A stretch of DNA of 64,000 nucleotides, taken from Bacteroidetes bacterium GWF2_33_16. Lineage in GTDB: Bacteria; Bacteroidota; Bacteroidia; Bacteroidales; UBA12077. Within the stretch, counting starts at the first letter, position 1; the number at the start of each line of letters is the position of its first letter. A program made the position numbers and the translations under genes. Shown here piece after piece: positions 34,402-43,985 of the stretch. The notes beneath the pieces were generated by a model that had not been told where the DNA came from, ran no database searches, and saw only the letters and a program-made list of their open reading frames with translations. Location of the stretch: NCBI GenBank assembly GCA_001768565.1, contig MEOE01000030.1:1-64000 (forward strand). The letters are read 5' to 3'.

Positions 34402-35946
34402 ATGTTAAAAAAAATAGTTTATATTTTACAGATAATTCTTTTTACTCAGGGGATTGTTCAGTCACAAACAAATGAGTCGTCAAGCATAACTTCCTATACT
34501 CTAGGATTTTCTACATATCTTTCTCATACAGATAAATACGCAGCAAATTTCGATATTTATACTGATAATGAAGGATACACTTATTATTCAGGTTGTACAA
34601 GAGATAAAAATTTTCCGGCTACTAAAGGAGCTTTTCAAACAGAACTTAAGGGGGAAGCTGATGCATTTGTAGCAAAATTTGCCCCGGATGGTAAAATTGT
34701 ATTTGCCACACTAATAGGTGGAGCTAAAAGAGAACATCATACCGCTATTACTGTTGATAAACTTGGGTATATCTATGTTGTTGGAGGCACACATTCCTCC
34801 GATTTTCCTGTAACGCAGGACGCTTATGATACCAGTTTCAACGGAGAGGGCGAGTGGGCTGGCGACGTTTATGTTTTAAAATTAAACACTTTAGGGAATA
34901 AAATTGTTTTTGCTTCTTATATTGGCGGAAAAGTGGAGGAGACAGTTAGCGCTGGGAATATAAAGATTGATTCCAAAGGAAACATTGTTATAGCAGGTAC
35001 AACACTCTCGTCCGACTTTCCCGTTACAGAAGGAGTGATTCATAATAAATTTACTAAACAGGCTTGTTTCATTTCAAAATTAAGCCCAAATGGAGATAAG
35101 CTTTTGTTTTCTACTTCTCTGGGAAACGGCGTCTATGAAATGGTTACCGGTCTTGCTATTGATGGCAAAGATAATATTTATCTAACAGGTTATAATTTTA
35201 ATGCAGAACTTCCGATTACAGCTAATGCCATTAGAAAGAATATGATTAGACCAGTTGTAGCCGCAGGGGAAGCAGGCATAGATCATTTTTTGGCCAAAAT
35301 TAATGAAAACGGTACAAAAATTTTATATCTAAGTTATTATGCTGCCGGAGGACATATGGGAACCGAGCTTACATGGACCAGTCCTAACAGATTAATGATT
35401 ACAGGCAGTGTAAACGAAGAGGGTTTTCCGGTTACGGAAAAAGCAATTTATGAAAAAAGCAACGGTGAGAAGGACTGCTTTATATCGGTTTTCAATTCGG
35501 AGGATATGACAATTTTATATTCTTCATTTTTTGGAGGAAGAGAATTTGATCAGATTGAATCGGCGCACTTTCTTAATAAAGATACTATTGTTATAGGGGG
35601 AATAACAAACTCTCCTGATTTCCCCTTTACGGATAACGCTTTATTTAAAGATTACCCTAATTGGGAAAGTACGTTTAATAATACTTTTTTTGGGCGCAGA
35701 AAATCTTTTGTTTCTGTAATTGATATTAAGAACGGCAAATTGCTTTATTCAACTTATTTAGGCGGATGCTTTCACTTTAAAATTTGCCCGGATAAAGTTG
35801 GAAATATTAGTTTTATTGGAGAAGCCGGACAACGTGAAGCTTATGGAATGACAGGCTTTCCTGTTGTTGGGAGTGATTCTGAAGAACCTCCAACTTATCT
35901 TATGTTGGGACGATTAGTATTAAACAATATTTCTATAAAAAAATAA
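34402..35946 (+). CDS. secreted SBBP-repeat beta-propeller protein 3
   Basis: 514 residues, signal peptide ending IVQSQ. SBBP blades include FSTYLSHTDKYAANFDIYTDNEG, HSSDFPVTQDAYDTSFNGEG, SSFFGGREFDQIE and YSTYLGGCFHF. A propeller of seven or eight blades is likely. Its stop codon overlaps the start of the next gene by one base (TAATG), which indicates translational coupling to the serine hydrolase at 35946. Confidence 0.87.
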   Translation: MLKKIVYILQIILFTQGIVQSQTNESSSITSYTLGFSTYLSHTDKYAANFDIYTDNEGYTYYSGCTRDKNFPATKGAFQTELKGEADAFVAKFAPDGKIVFATLIGGAKREHHTAITVDKLGYIYVVGGTHSSDFPVTQDAYDTSFNGEGEWAGDVYVLKLNTLGNKIVFASYIGGKVEETVSAGNIKIDSKGNIVIAGTTLSSDFPVTEGVIHNKFTKQACFISKLSPNGDKLLFSTSLGNGVYEMVTGLAIDGKDNIYLTGYNFNAELPITANAIRKNMIRPVVAAGEAGIDHFLAKINENGTKILYLSYYAAGGHMGTELTWTSPNRLMITGSVNEEGFPVTEKAIYEKSNGEKDCFISVFNSEDMTILYSSFFGGREFDQIESAHFLNKDTIVIGGITNSPDFPFTDNALFKDYPNWESTFNNTFFGRRKSFVSVIDIKNGKLLYSTYLGGCFHFKICPDKVGNISFIGEAGQREAYGMTGFPVVGSDSEEPPTYLMLGRLVLNNISIKK

Positions 35947-37151
35947 TGAATTTCTTTGTCTCTATTCCAAAAAAAGATATGTTTTTAGGAATGAAAGTTG
36001 TCCTAAAACATATAAATGTTGTTTCTCCTCAGTTATTACTGGGGAGGAATTTTTTGATTTCACTTCTCACGTTTTTTATTTTTTTGCATCCTATTTATTC
36101 GCAAACAAAACCTGAGCCATTGAAATCAAAAGAGATAACTAAAACTCTCAAGGAAATAGTGAATAGCGGCAAGGCACCCGGAATGATAGCGGCCATTAGC
36201 TCAAGCGAAGGGGTAATTGCAATAGGATCTGCAGGAGAGCGTAAAGCCGGTTCTGGTATTGCGTTCACCAATAATGATGTGGTACATCTGGGATCATGCA
36301 CAAAAGCGATGACTGCGACCATGATTGCCACTTTGGTATCAGAAGGAAAACTAAGTTGGGATACAAAACTGATAGAAGCTATACCGGGACTAAAAAACAA
36401 GATTCATGCGGATTATCATAAAATTACACTATGGCAACTACTTACACACCGAGCCGGGATTCCAAAAAATCCAACCAATGAGGGTGCATTCAGTTCAAAA
36501 GAAATTAGAAAAGGGCGACTGGCAATAATAGAAGATAATTTTAAGTCACCATCTACCTATGAAATTAATAAGTTCAATTATTCAAATTTCGGATACATGA
36601 TTGCTGCTTGCATGGCTGAACAAGTAACAGGTTTAAGCTGGGAAGTTTTAATGAAACAACGTTTGTTCGACCCTCTGGGAATGACATCGGCAGGATTCGG
36701 TAACCCAAATAAAAATAAATCTATAGATCAACCCTGGGGTCACCATAAAAATTCATCGAAATGGTGGGCAAGTGAATCTTACTATTCAGAAGCAGGCAGA
36801 CCAGCAGGTGATATATATTGTAGCATAGCTGATTGGGCTAAATTTATTTCTCTTCAATTATCAATCGAAAACCCAATTCTGGAGCGCAAGTATTTAGACA
36901 AATTAATTGAACCACCAGAAGGATTTTATGCCGGTGGTTGGGGTGTAGCAGAACATAATTGGGCAAAAGGAATTACCCTTAGTCATACTGGAACCAATGA
37001 AATTTGGTATGCCTCATTAATAGTGGCTCCAAGGTTAGATAGAGCCTATGTTGTTGTTACAAATTCATGTGATTTTAGTGTTACTGAAAATATTTGCAGT
37101 GAAATGATTAGAAAATTGATTGTTATGGATTTGGATACAAATCAAAAATAG
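35946..37151 (+). CDS. beta-lactamase-fold serine hydrolase 1
   Basis: 401 residues. The export signal is in residues ~27-52 (LLLGRNFLISLLTFFIFLHPIYSQ), so the true start may be one of the ATGs downstream of 35946. The class C/esterase motifs are present: SCTK in HLGSCTKAMTATMI, YSN in FNYSNFGYM and the third motif HTG in LSHTGTNEIWY. The family includes esterases and D-aminopeptidases as well as beta-lactamases; there is no specific sign of antibiotic resistance. It is coupled to the SBBP gene upstream. Confidence 0.85.
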   Translation: MNFFVSIPKKDMFLGMKVVLKHINVVSPQLLLGRNFLISLLTFFIFLHPIYSQTKPEPLKSKEITKTLKEIVNSGKAPGMIAAISSSEGVIAIGSAGERKAGSGIAFTNNDVVHLGSCTKAMTATMIATLVSEGKLSWDTKLIEAIPGLKNKIHADYHKITLWQLLTHRAGIPKNPTNEGAFSSKEIRKGRLAIIEDNFKSPSTYEINKFNYSNFGYMIAACMAEQVTGLSWEVLMKQRLFDPLGMTSAGFGNPNKNKSIDQPWGHHKNSSKWWASESYYSEAGRPAGDIYCSIADWAKFISLQLSIENPILERKYLDKLIEPPEGFYAGGWGVAEHNWAKGITLSHTGTNEIWYASLIVAPRLDRAYVVVTNSCDFSVTENICSEMIRKLIVMDLDTNQK

Positions 37152-37247
37152 AATAATAAAAAGGATTAAATTTAAAGTTTATTTCGGCTAAATCTGATGT
37201 AAATAAGATATTTATAATTGTAATTAATAATAAATTAATTTCGTAAA

Positions 37248-38078
37248 ATGAGTAAAATATATTTTTTTCTGATCTTATTGCTAACCAATCTTGTTTTTCA
37301 ACCTTGTTATGGGCAAAAAAAGATTGATGTTACATATATTGCAAATGCTGGTTTTCTGATTGAAAGTGGTGGTAAAAAAGTTATAATAGATGCACTTTTT
37401 AAGAATGGTTGGAATACTTATTTGGTTCCTACAGATTCAGTTGTATCAAAAATAGTAAAACAGCAAACTCCTTTTAATAATGCAAACCTATTGTTAATAA
37501 CGCACAATCATGGAGATCATTTTAATGATTCAATGGTCGTGGCTTATCTAAATCAAAGTTCTGATAACATTCTAATTGCCCCACCTTTAGTGACCAATGC
37601 AATCCTGAATAACCTAAATTTTAATAAGAATGAGAATCAGATAGTGGAATTAGATTTAATTAATCGAGAGAAAAATGATACAACTATTAATGGAATTAGG
37701 GTAAGGTCATTTTTCATTCAGCATGATACACGCCCACAAATCGAACAGGTTGGATATTTAATCAGTATTAATGGTTTTATAGTCTTTCATTCTGGAGATT
37801 ATAATGGTGCAGAAATTGTTGAATTTGGAAAGTTGCAGTTGCAAAAAGAACAAATAGATTTAGCATTATTGAATTTTTATGGTTTTTGGAGCACAAAAGA
37901 AGAGCGGCAATTTACAAAGGAATTTATTGCTCCTAAACAAATCACGTTAATACATATTCCTCCTGCTGAAATTGAAATTGTTAAAGATTCGGTTAAACAG
38001 ATAAACGATTTTATAGATATTACAATATTTGAAAATAGTATGATAAAAAAGTCATTCATCTATGAGTCGCCCAAATAA
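37248..38078 (+). CDS. secreted metallo-beta-lactamase-fold hydrolase
   Basis: 276 residues with a signal peptide (FFLILLLTNLVFQPCYGQ). The metal motif HxHxDH appears as THNHGDHFND, with further ligands expected at GDYNGAEI (Asp) and LIHIPPAE (His). The layout (YIANAGFLIESGGKKVIIDAL) resembles UlaG/RNaseZ-like L-ascorbate lactonase relatives rather than antibiotic-hydrolysing enzymes. The substrate is unknown. It may be part of the long transcription unit beginning at 28801. Confidence 0.85.
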   Translation: MSKIYFFLILLLTNLVFQPCYGQKKIDVTYIANAGFLIESGGKKVIIDALFKNGWNTYLVPTDSVVSKIVKQQTPFNNANLLLITHNHGDHFNDSMVVAYLNQSSDNILIAPPLVTNAILNNLNFNKNENQIVELDLINREKNDTTINGIRVRSFFIQHDTRPQIEQVGYLISINGFIVFHSGDYNGAEIVEFGKLQLQKEQIDLALLNFYGFWSTKEERQFTKEFIAPKQITLIHIPPAEIEIVKDSVKQINDFIDITIFENSMIKKSFIYESPK

Positions 38079-38153
38079 AAAAATATCCGTTATAACTGAT
38101 TTAAAAACAGCATATATTCATTTCATTCGTCATTAGACTAAAAACTTAAAAAA

Positions 38154-39638
38154 ATGAAAAAAATAGTAACTATTATTCTTATTGTGTTATTAAATAGCCT
38201 GTATTTATTCTCACAAAATACAGAATATAAAATAAATGAGTTGATGAGCTCATATGCAGAAAACGGACAATTTAATGGCACAATTCTAGTAAAAAAAGGT
38301 GAAAATATAATTTATATGAATGCCTTTGGCTTAGCAAATCGGGAGTGGAATATACCAAACACTTTAGATTCTAAATTTCTTGCTGGTTCTATCGGAAAAT
38401 CGATAACCGCTTTTATGACATTAATTTTAGTAAACGATGGATTATTAGATTTAAATGCTACAATAAATGATTATATCCCTGAATATTCCGGTCCGGGAAA
38501 AAACAAAGCAACAATCCACCAGATATTAACACATACATCAGGGATACCAGATCATGGAGCCATTCCAAATCTCTCTAAAAAACTAGTTCGATGGACCTAT
38601 ACTACTGATCAGTATTTAACTTTGATTAAAGACCTTGATTTAAAATTTGAACCCGGAACGGGTTTCGCATATAGCGGAATTGCTTATAATCTACTAGCAA
38701 TCATTTGTGAAAAAGTTTCAAAAAAAGATTTCGCGGATTTGTTAAAAGAGAAACTATTTAATCCGCTTGGAATGAATAATTCGAAACATGATAAAAACCT
38801 AGATATTGATGAAAAAAGAGCATATGGCTATGAGTATCATTTATTGGAAGGATATATGAATCCATCTTATATTGATATGTCCCTTATAAAAGGCTCAGGA
38901 GGTATTCTAACTACAGTTGAAGATTTGGCTAAATTTAATAATGAATGTTTTAATACCCAAAAACTATTATCAAAAGACTTGTATAAAAAAATATTTACAC
39001 CATATGTAAAAGACTGGCAATATTATGGTTATGGCTGGTGGATTACTGACAGGATAGTTAATCACGATACCCTTACCTTAATAAGTCATGGAGGCAGTAC
39101 CGATGGGTATAAGGCTTACAATACAAGAATACTAAAAGACTCTATTGACATTATTCTTTTTCAAAATAATTACTATCGAACTGAACTTGGGGTTAAGTTC
39201 GATTACGCAATTACGAATGAGATTATTAATATTATTCATGGCCAGGGGTATACTCTGCCAAAAAGATCAATTGCAAAAGATTTGGGATTTATAATTGGTA
39301 AGGAAGGTATTGATGAAGCAATTAAAAAATACCACATTCTCAAGAATGATAATCGGTATTTTATTGATGAAAATGAATTCAATCAGCTTGGTAAAGAGCT
39401 GAATCAAAAATACAATATGCAAAGTGAGTCATTTGAAATATATACTCTTGCAATACAGGAGTACCCAAATTCATTCATTCTCAACTATTCGTATGGGGAA
39501 TTATTGTCCATGATTAAGAGTGAAAAAGCTTTAGAATATTATAGGAAGTGCCTTGATTTGTATGAGAAAAATTCCGAAAATAAAGAGTTTCGTCAGGAAT
39601 ACGAAAACGCACTAAAAAAGATTAATGAAAATAAGTAA
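38154..39638 (+). CDS. beta-lactamase-fold serine hydrolase 2 with TPR tail
   Basis: 494 residues with signal peptide ending LFSQ. The catalytic motifs are SIGK in LAGSIGKSITAFMT, YSG (in place of YxN) in GFAYSGIAYNLL and HGG in LISHGGSTDGYK. Residues ~365-494 contain TPR-like helices (YTLAIQEYPNSFILNYSYGELLS, ALEYYRKCLDLYEKN). The tail is a common accessory in Bacteroidota enzymes and could dock partners. Activity as an esterase or peptidase is likelier than beta-lactamase. The methyltransferase gene follows after 10 bp. Confidence 0.85.
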   Translation: MKKIVTIILIVLLNSLYLFSQNTEYKINELMSSYAENGQFNGTILVKKGENIIYMNAFGLANREWNIPNTLDSKFLAGSIGKSITAFMTLILVNDGLLDLNATINDYIPEYSGPGKNKATIHQILTHTSGIPDHGAIPNLSKKLVRWTYTTDQYLTLIKDLDLKFEPGTGFAYSGIAYNLLAIICEKVSKKDFADLLKEKLFNPLGMNNSKHDKNLDIDEKRAYGYEYHLLEGYMNPSYIDMSLIKGSGGILTTVEDLAKFNNECFNTQKLLSKDLYKKIFTPYVKDWQYYGYGWWITDRIVNHDTLTLISHGGSTDGYKAYNTRILKDSIDIILFQNNYYRTELGVKFDYAITNEIINIIHGQGYTLPKRSIAKDLGFIIGKEGIDEAIKKYHILKNDNRYFIDENEFNQLGKELNQKYNMQSESFEIYTLAIQEYPNSFILNYSYGELLSMIKSEKALEYYRKCLDLYEKNSENKEFRQEYENALKKINENK

Positions 39639-39648
39639 CAGATAGAAT

Positions 39649-40284
39649 ATGGAAACTCTAAGTAAAGCTGAAAAGTTTTGGGATAGGACTTCTTCTTATT
39701 ATGACAAAGCAGAAAAAAGTGATGTTTCTTACATGATTTTTATTGAAAAGGTAAGAAAGTATCTCAAAGCCTCAGATATTGTTATAGATTTTGGATGTGG
39801 AACCGGTTTGGTGTGTAATGAAATAGCTAAAAATGTAGAATTTGTTTATGCAATTGATATATCGTCAAAAATGATTGAAATTGCAGTAAAAAAAACATCT
39901 GAACGCAAAATCCAAAACATCGACTTTATTCATACTACAATTTTTGATGAGAGGTTTAAGACTAATTCACTGGATGTAATTTTGGTTTTTAATGTCCTGC
40001 ATCTATTGGAAGATTCGCAAAAGGTTATTCAAAGGATAAACGCACTTTTAAAACCTGGTTGTATTATTATTTCGGCAACACCTTGTATGGGAGAAAGACC
40101 GATATTGAATAGCCTGTTTTCAATAGGAAATAAAATTGGAATTATGCCAAAAATAAATTCGTTTAAATTTTCAGAATTGGAACACTTATTTGTAAAAGAA
40201 AATTTTGATATTATTGAAACAGGCTGTTTGAAACAAAATTCACCACAATATTTACTTATTGCAAAGAAGTTAAAAAGTCAATAA
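39649..40284 (+). CDS. class I SAM-dependent methyltransferase
   Basis: 211 residues. Motif I is VIDFGCGTGLVCNEIAKNV, motif post-I FVYAIDISSKMIEIA, and motif IV VILVFNVLHLLED. The N-terminal KAEKFWDRTSSYYDKAEK is typical of UbiE-like enzymes. The substrate is unknown. It shares the fold but little sequence with the methyltransferase at 17336. It lies between the serine hydrolase and DUF4386 genes with gaps of 10 and 12 bp, in an operon arrangement. Confidence 0.88.
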   Translation: METLSKAEKFWDRTSSYYDKAEKSDVSYMIFIEKVRKYLKASDIVIDFGCGTGLVCNEIAKNVEFVYAIDISSKMIEIAVKKTSERKIQNIDFIHTTIFDERFKTNSLDVILVFNVLHLLEDSQKVIQRINALLKPGCIIISATPCMGERPILNSLFSIGNKIGIMPKINSFKFSELEHLFVKENFDIIETGCLKQNSPQYLLIAKKLKSQ

Positions 40285-40296
40285 AAAAATCATAAA

Positions 40297-40989
40297 ATGA
40301 GCTCAGATAGAAAAAGAACAATAATTGCCGGTTCTTTATATATATTTGGAACAGTCGCAGGAATATTAAGTATTGCACCTGAAATTGACTCTTCTGATTA
40401 TTTATTAAAAGTTTCTGAAAATGCAAATCAAGTAATATTTGCTGCTCTATTTCAATTTATTATGACAATTGCATATGTAGGTTTTGCAATAACACTCTAT
40501 CCAATACTTAGAAATTATAATGAAAGCTTGGCACTTGGTTTTCTTAGCTTTAGAATTATTGCAGCTGTTTTAAATATTGTTGGTTTTATAATTCTACTGC
40601 TGTTGTTGTCATTAAGCCAGAAATTTGTTATGGCAGGAATGCCTGATTCATCTTTTTTTCAAACATTAGGTGATTTATTACGGTCAGGTCGCGATTTTAT
40701 GAACCATGTCGCAATGATTCTGGCTTCAAGTGTTGGTGGTTTGATATTTTATTATTTGTTGTATCAGACAAAACTCGTTCCTCGATGGCTATCAATTTGG
40801 GGCCTTTTTGGTACGATATTTACCATATTAGCAAGCTTCCTAATAATGTACCAAATAATAGATATCATCACAACTATCTACTTCGTTTTAAACTTTCCAC
40901 TTATATTGAGTGAATTGACACTGGCAATTTGGTTTATAATCAAAGGTTTTAATATAAAAGTATTGAGTTCAATTGCAACTTACGAATGA
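40297..40989 (+). CDS. DUF4386 membrane protein
   Basis: 230 residues with six predicted transmembrane helices. RKRTIIAGSLYIFGTVAGILSIAPEI, ANQVIFAALFQFIMTIAYVGFAITLYPILR and PRWLSIWGLFGTIFTILASF match the DUF4386 family. No transport or catalytic motif is known for it. It is the last plus-strand gene before LAL 2 and probably ends the transcription unit from 28801. Confidence 0.85.
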   Translation: MSSDRKRTIIAGSLYIFGTVAGILSIAPEIDSSDYLLKVSENANQVIFAALFQFIMTIAYVGFAITLYPILRNYNESLALGFLSFRIIAAVLNIVGFIILLLLLSLSQKFVMAGMPDSSFFQTLGDLLRSGRDFMNHVAMILASSVGGLIFYYLLYQTKLVPRWLSIWGLFGTIFTILASFLIMYQIIDIITTIYFVLNFPLILSELTLAIWFIIKGFNIKVLSSIATYE

Positions 40990-41087
40990 AAACAGGGTTG
41001 TTTAAAATAATTATTAAATAAAAACTATCAACTAATTTTAGAACATAACTAATCCTAGAAGTTTTCCTAGAAAAAGCAATATAAAAC

Positions 41088-41136
41088 AATAAACTAAGTT
41101 TAATTGTTTTGATACTTAAAAGTTTGTTAATTTGCT
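41088..41136 (+). promoter_or_regulatory. conserved upstream region of LAL regulator 2
   Basis: The 26 bp block at 41088-41113 (AATAAACTAAGTTTAATT then TTTTGAT) matches the block before LAL 1, and AAAAGTTTGTTAATTTGCT (41118-41136) matches all three LAL leaders. A direct repeat TCCTAGAA lies further up at 41053 and 41065. Confidence 0.55.
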
Positions 41137-41139
41137 ATT

Positions 41140-43827
41140 ATGCTAATTACTAAGCTCCATATTCCTTCTCATGGAAATAATATTATTCATCGACCTGAAC
41201 TATCTGAAAAATTGAACCAGGGATTAAACCGAAAACTAATTCTTGTTTCTGCTCCTGCCGGATTTGGTAAAACAACTGTGGTGAGTGATTGGATTAATCA
41301 AAATAAAATTCCAACCTCTTGGTATTCTATTGATAAGTCTGATAATGATCCGGTAGAATTTCTTAACTATATCATTACAGGAATACAAAGTATTCATCCT
41401 GAATTTGGAAAAAGGGCAATCACACTTTTAAATTCTCCTAACTTTCCATCAAATCAATCAATTCTTAGTTTATTAATAAACGATTTACTCCAGATCAAAC
41501 TTAATTTTTTATTAGTACTTGACGATTTTCATCTAATTACAGATAAAGATATATTGGAATTAGTAACTTATTTATTAGAGCACATTCCTGGCAATATTCA
41601 CATTGTAATCCTTACCCGCTCCGATCCTGCACTATCTATTTCAAAGTTAAGAAGTCAGCATCAATTAGTTGAAATTCGTTCCTCAGATCTGAGTTTTTCA
41701 GCAAATGATATTTCAATACTTTTTAATAAAAAACTAAAATTAAAATTATCGATTGAAGATTCCTATTCGCTTGAAACCAAAACTGAAGGATGGATTGCAG
41801 GTCTTCAGCTAGCGGCCTTATCAATGCAAGGTAAAGAAGACTTTTCTAAATTTATTCAAGACTTAAAAGGAGATAACCGATACATCATGGATTACCTGAT
41901 GGAGGAAGTGCTGAAAAATCAGACAGATGACATCAAGGAATTCCTGTTACAAACATCCATACTGGAGCAAATGTCAGCTCCTTTATGCAATGCTATTTTA
42001 AACCGGAATGATAGTCAATTAATACTTGAATTATTGGAGAAAAACAACATGTTTGTTTTTCCTTTAGATAGTGAGAGAAATTGGTTTAGATATCATCATC
42101 TTTTTGCCGATTTATTAAAACAAAGACTTCATTTAAGAGAAAAAGCAACCGTTGTTGAACTACATAATAAGGCAATTGAGTGGTTTAATACTAATTCGAT
42201 GCCTGCATTAGCCATTGAACATGCTATAGAGACAGGGAATTTTGAAAAAAGCATACAATTACTTGGAGAAATAGTGGAGCCTATGTGGAAAAACGGACAG
42301 CATGCTGCTATTATGAAATATGGTGACCTACTCCCTCATGAATTAATTAAAAAGAATGCTGAATTTTGTTTATACTATGCATGGATATTGATTATATCCG
42401 GACAAATTCAAAAAGCAGATCCTTTCTTGGTGAGTGCCGAAAATATTACAATGCAGATCATTAATGATAAAAATTCATCAAAGGAAGATATTCTGTGTAA
42501 TAAAAAATTGTTAGGAAAGATAGCTGTGGCATTTGCTTATTTGTTTTCAATAATAAGGCAGTCTGAAAAAGCTTATGATTATAGCAAAATAGCAATGGAA
42601 AACCTCTCGGAGGATGATCCGATGTGGTTTAGTTGGGGATGGTTCTCTATTGGGATGACGAAAACAATATTTGAAGACTTCAAGGGTAGTATCGATGCTT
42701 ATGAGAAAGCTCTGGAATATGGAAAAAAATCAGAAAATATCTATTTAATATCTACCATTGCAATAAATTTAATTTACCTCGAATCACGGATGGGGCTCTA
42801 TACATCATCCTATAAGAAATGTACCGACCTTTTAAAATTTATGAAAGAAAACGGTTATTCACAAATTGCAAAATCGGAAAGCTCATTTGCTGGATTGTAT
42901 TCATGTTTGGCGGGTATAGAATCAATGCGGTCTGAATTTGAAGATGCTCTCGAAAATATTAAAACCGCTTATGGCTTATGTAAAAAAGAATCGAACAATT
43001 CTTTTAAGGTGGTTGTATTAACTGTATATTCAATTACTTTATATGGACTTGGAAATTTAGTCGATTCATTAAAGATGATTAATGAGGCAGAAGAAATCAT
43101 AAAACAAAACAAAGTTGCACAAGCTGCTGTATCTATATTTATTTCATGGAAGGGATTTTTACTAATTGAACAGAATAACTTTGAAAAAGCCAATCATTTC
43201 TTTAAGAAAAACGGATTAGAATTTAATAAAGAAATATCTTACATAGATGAACATGAATATTGTGCTTATGCTCTTTTACTAATACTCGAAATGAAATTCG
43301 AGGAGGCAGAGATTCTTCTTTCAAAATTATTGATAATGGCTCAAACCGCAAACAGAATTGAGAGGATAATTGAACATAAAATCTTATTTGCAATTCTTTA
43401 TAAGGCTAGAGGAAATAAAGAAAAAGCACTAACAAACCTAATTGAAGCAATGGAGTATGCTGCTACTGATAATATATTATTCGGCTTTATATATAATCTT
43501 GATAGAATTAGTGATTTATTAAATGAAGTATATAAAATAGAGGCAACCACAAAAACTAAAATTCCTAAAAAATTAATCGACAAGCTTAAATTTGCTATTG
43601 AAAAAAAAGAAAACCTTAAGAAACCAACTATTCAGTTAGATTTAAGTGTTCGTGAACTCGATATTCTAAAACATCTCTCCGAAGATATATCTAACCAGCA
43701 AATTGCCGATAAGCTTTTTATTTCGATGAATACAGTGAAAACTCATATAAAAAATGTCTTCCTTAAACTTGAAGTAAACAACCGGACAAAGGCAATTATG
43801 AGAGCTAAAGAACTTGGCTTGATCTAA
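41140..43827 (+). CDS. LAL (MalT-type) LuxR transcriptional regulator 2
   Basis: 895 residues. Walker A APAGFGKTT, Walker B LLVLDDFH, the ILTRSDPALSISKLRSQHQ sensor region and the C-terminal LuxR domain (ISNQQIADKLFISMNTVKTH) are all intact. Its NTPase half is very similar at the DNA level to LAL 3, while the TPR-type sensor half has diverged, implying recent duplication or gene conversion with different input signals. It starts with the shared leader motif and is followed by three-box element b, 44 bp downstream, in front of LAL 3. Confidence 0.93.
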   Translation: MLITKLHIPSHGNNIIHRPELSEKLNQGLNRKLILVSAPAGFGKTTVVSDWINQNKIPTSWYSIDKSDNDPVEFLNYIITGIQSIHPEFGKRAITLLNSPNFPSNQSILSLLINDLLQIKLNFLLVLDDFHLITDKDILELVTYLLEHIPGNIHIVILTRSDPALSISKLRSQHQLVEIRSSDLSFSANDISILFNKKLKLKLSIEDSYSLETKTEGWIAGLQLAALSMQGKEDFSKFIQDLKGDNRYIMDYLMEEVLKNQTDDIKEFLLQTSILEQMSAPLCNAILNRNDSQLILELLEKNNMFVFPLDSERNWFRYHHLFADLLKQRLHLREKATVVELHNKAIEWFNTNSMPALAIEHAIETGNFEKSIQLLGEIVEPMWKNGQHAAIMKYGDLLPHELIKKNAEFCLYYAWILIISGQIQKADPFLVSAENITMQIINDKNSSKEDILCNKKLLGKIAVAFAYLFSIIRQSEKAYDYSKIAMENLSEDDPMWFSWGWFSIGMTKTIFEDFKGSIDAYEKALEYGKKSENIYLISTIAINLIYLESRMGLYTSSYKKCTDLLKFMKENGYSQIAKSESSFAGLYSCLAGIESMRSEFEDALENIKTAYGLCKKESNNSFKVVVLTVYSITLYGLGNLVDSLKMINEAEEIIKQNKVAQAAVSIFISWKGFLLIEQNNFEKANHFFKKNGLEFNKEISYIDEHEYCAYALLLILEMKFEEAEILLSKLLIMAQTANRIERIIEHKILFAILYKARGNKEKALTNLIEAMEYAATDNILFGFIYNLDRISDLLNEVYKIEATTKTKIPKKLIDKLKFAIEKKENLKKPTIQLDLSVRELDILKHLSEDISNQQIADKLFISMNTVKTHIKNVFLKLEVNNRTKAIMRAKELGLI

Positions 43828-43870
43828 CCTTTTTCTACTCTCCTTAACTTCAAATATTATTTAAACATTA

Positions 43871-43930
43871 TTATCACCCTGTTAAATCACCCAAGATGGT
43901 GATTTTTATTACCAATTTTTATAGTATTTG
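43871..43930 (+). promoter_or_regulatory. three-box element b with possible promoter
   Basis: TTATCACCC at 43871-43879 and AAATCACCC at 43884-43892 are followed by a degenerate inverted box, TGGTGATTT at 43897-43905. A -7-like AGTATTTG ends at 43930, about 26 bp from the inverted box instead of 28. It precedes LAL 3, so that gene may be under LAL control. Terminator function for LAL 2 is also possible. Confidence 0.5.
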
Positions 43931-43963
43931 GTAACTTTTCGGACAATTTAGGAAATAATCCGG

Positions 43964-43982
43964 AAAAGTTTGTTAATTTGCT
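43964..43982 (+). promoter_or_regulatory. leader motif of LAL regulator 3
   Basis: AAAAGTTTGTTAATTTGCT ends 3 bp before the ATG, identical to the motif before LAL 1 and LAL 2. The 26 bp block found further upstream of those two is absent here and is replaced by three-box element b. Confidence 0.55.
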
Positions 43983-43985
43983 TTT

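Noticed and set aside
35946..39638. Antibiotic-resistance genes (two beta-lactamase-fold and one metallo-beta-lactamase-fold protein)
   Set aside because: The folds are shared with esterases, peptidases and lactonases. One has YSG in place of YxN, and the metallo-enzyme resembles UlaG-like relatives; nothing points to drug hydrolysis.
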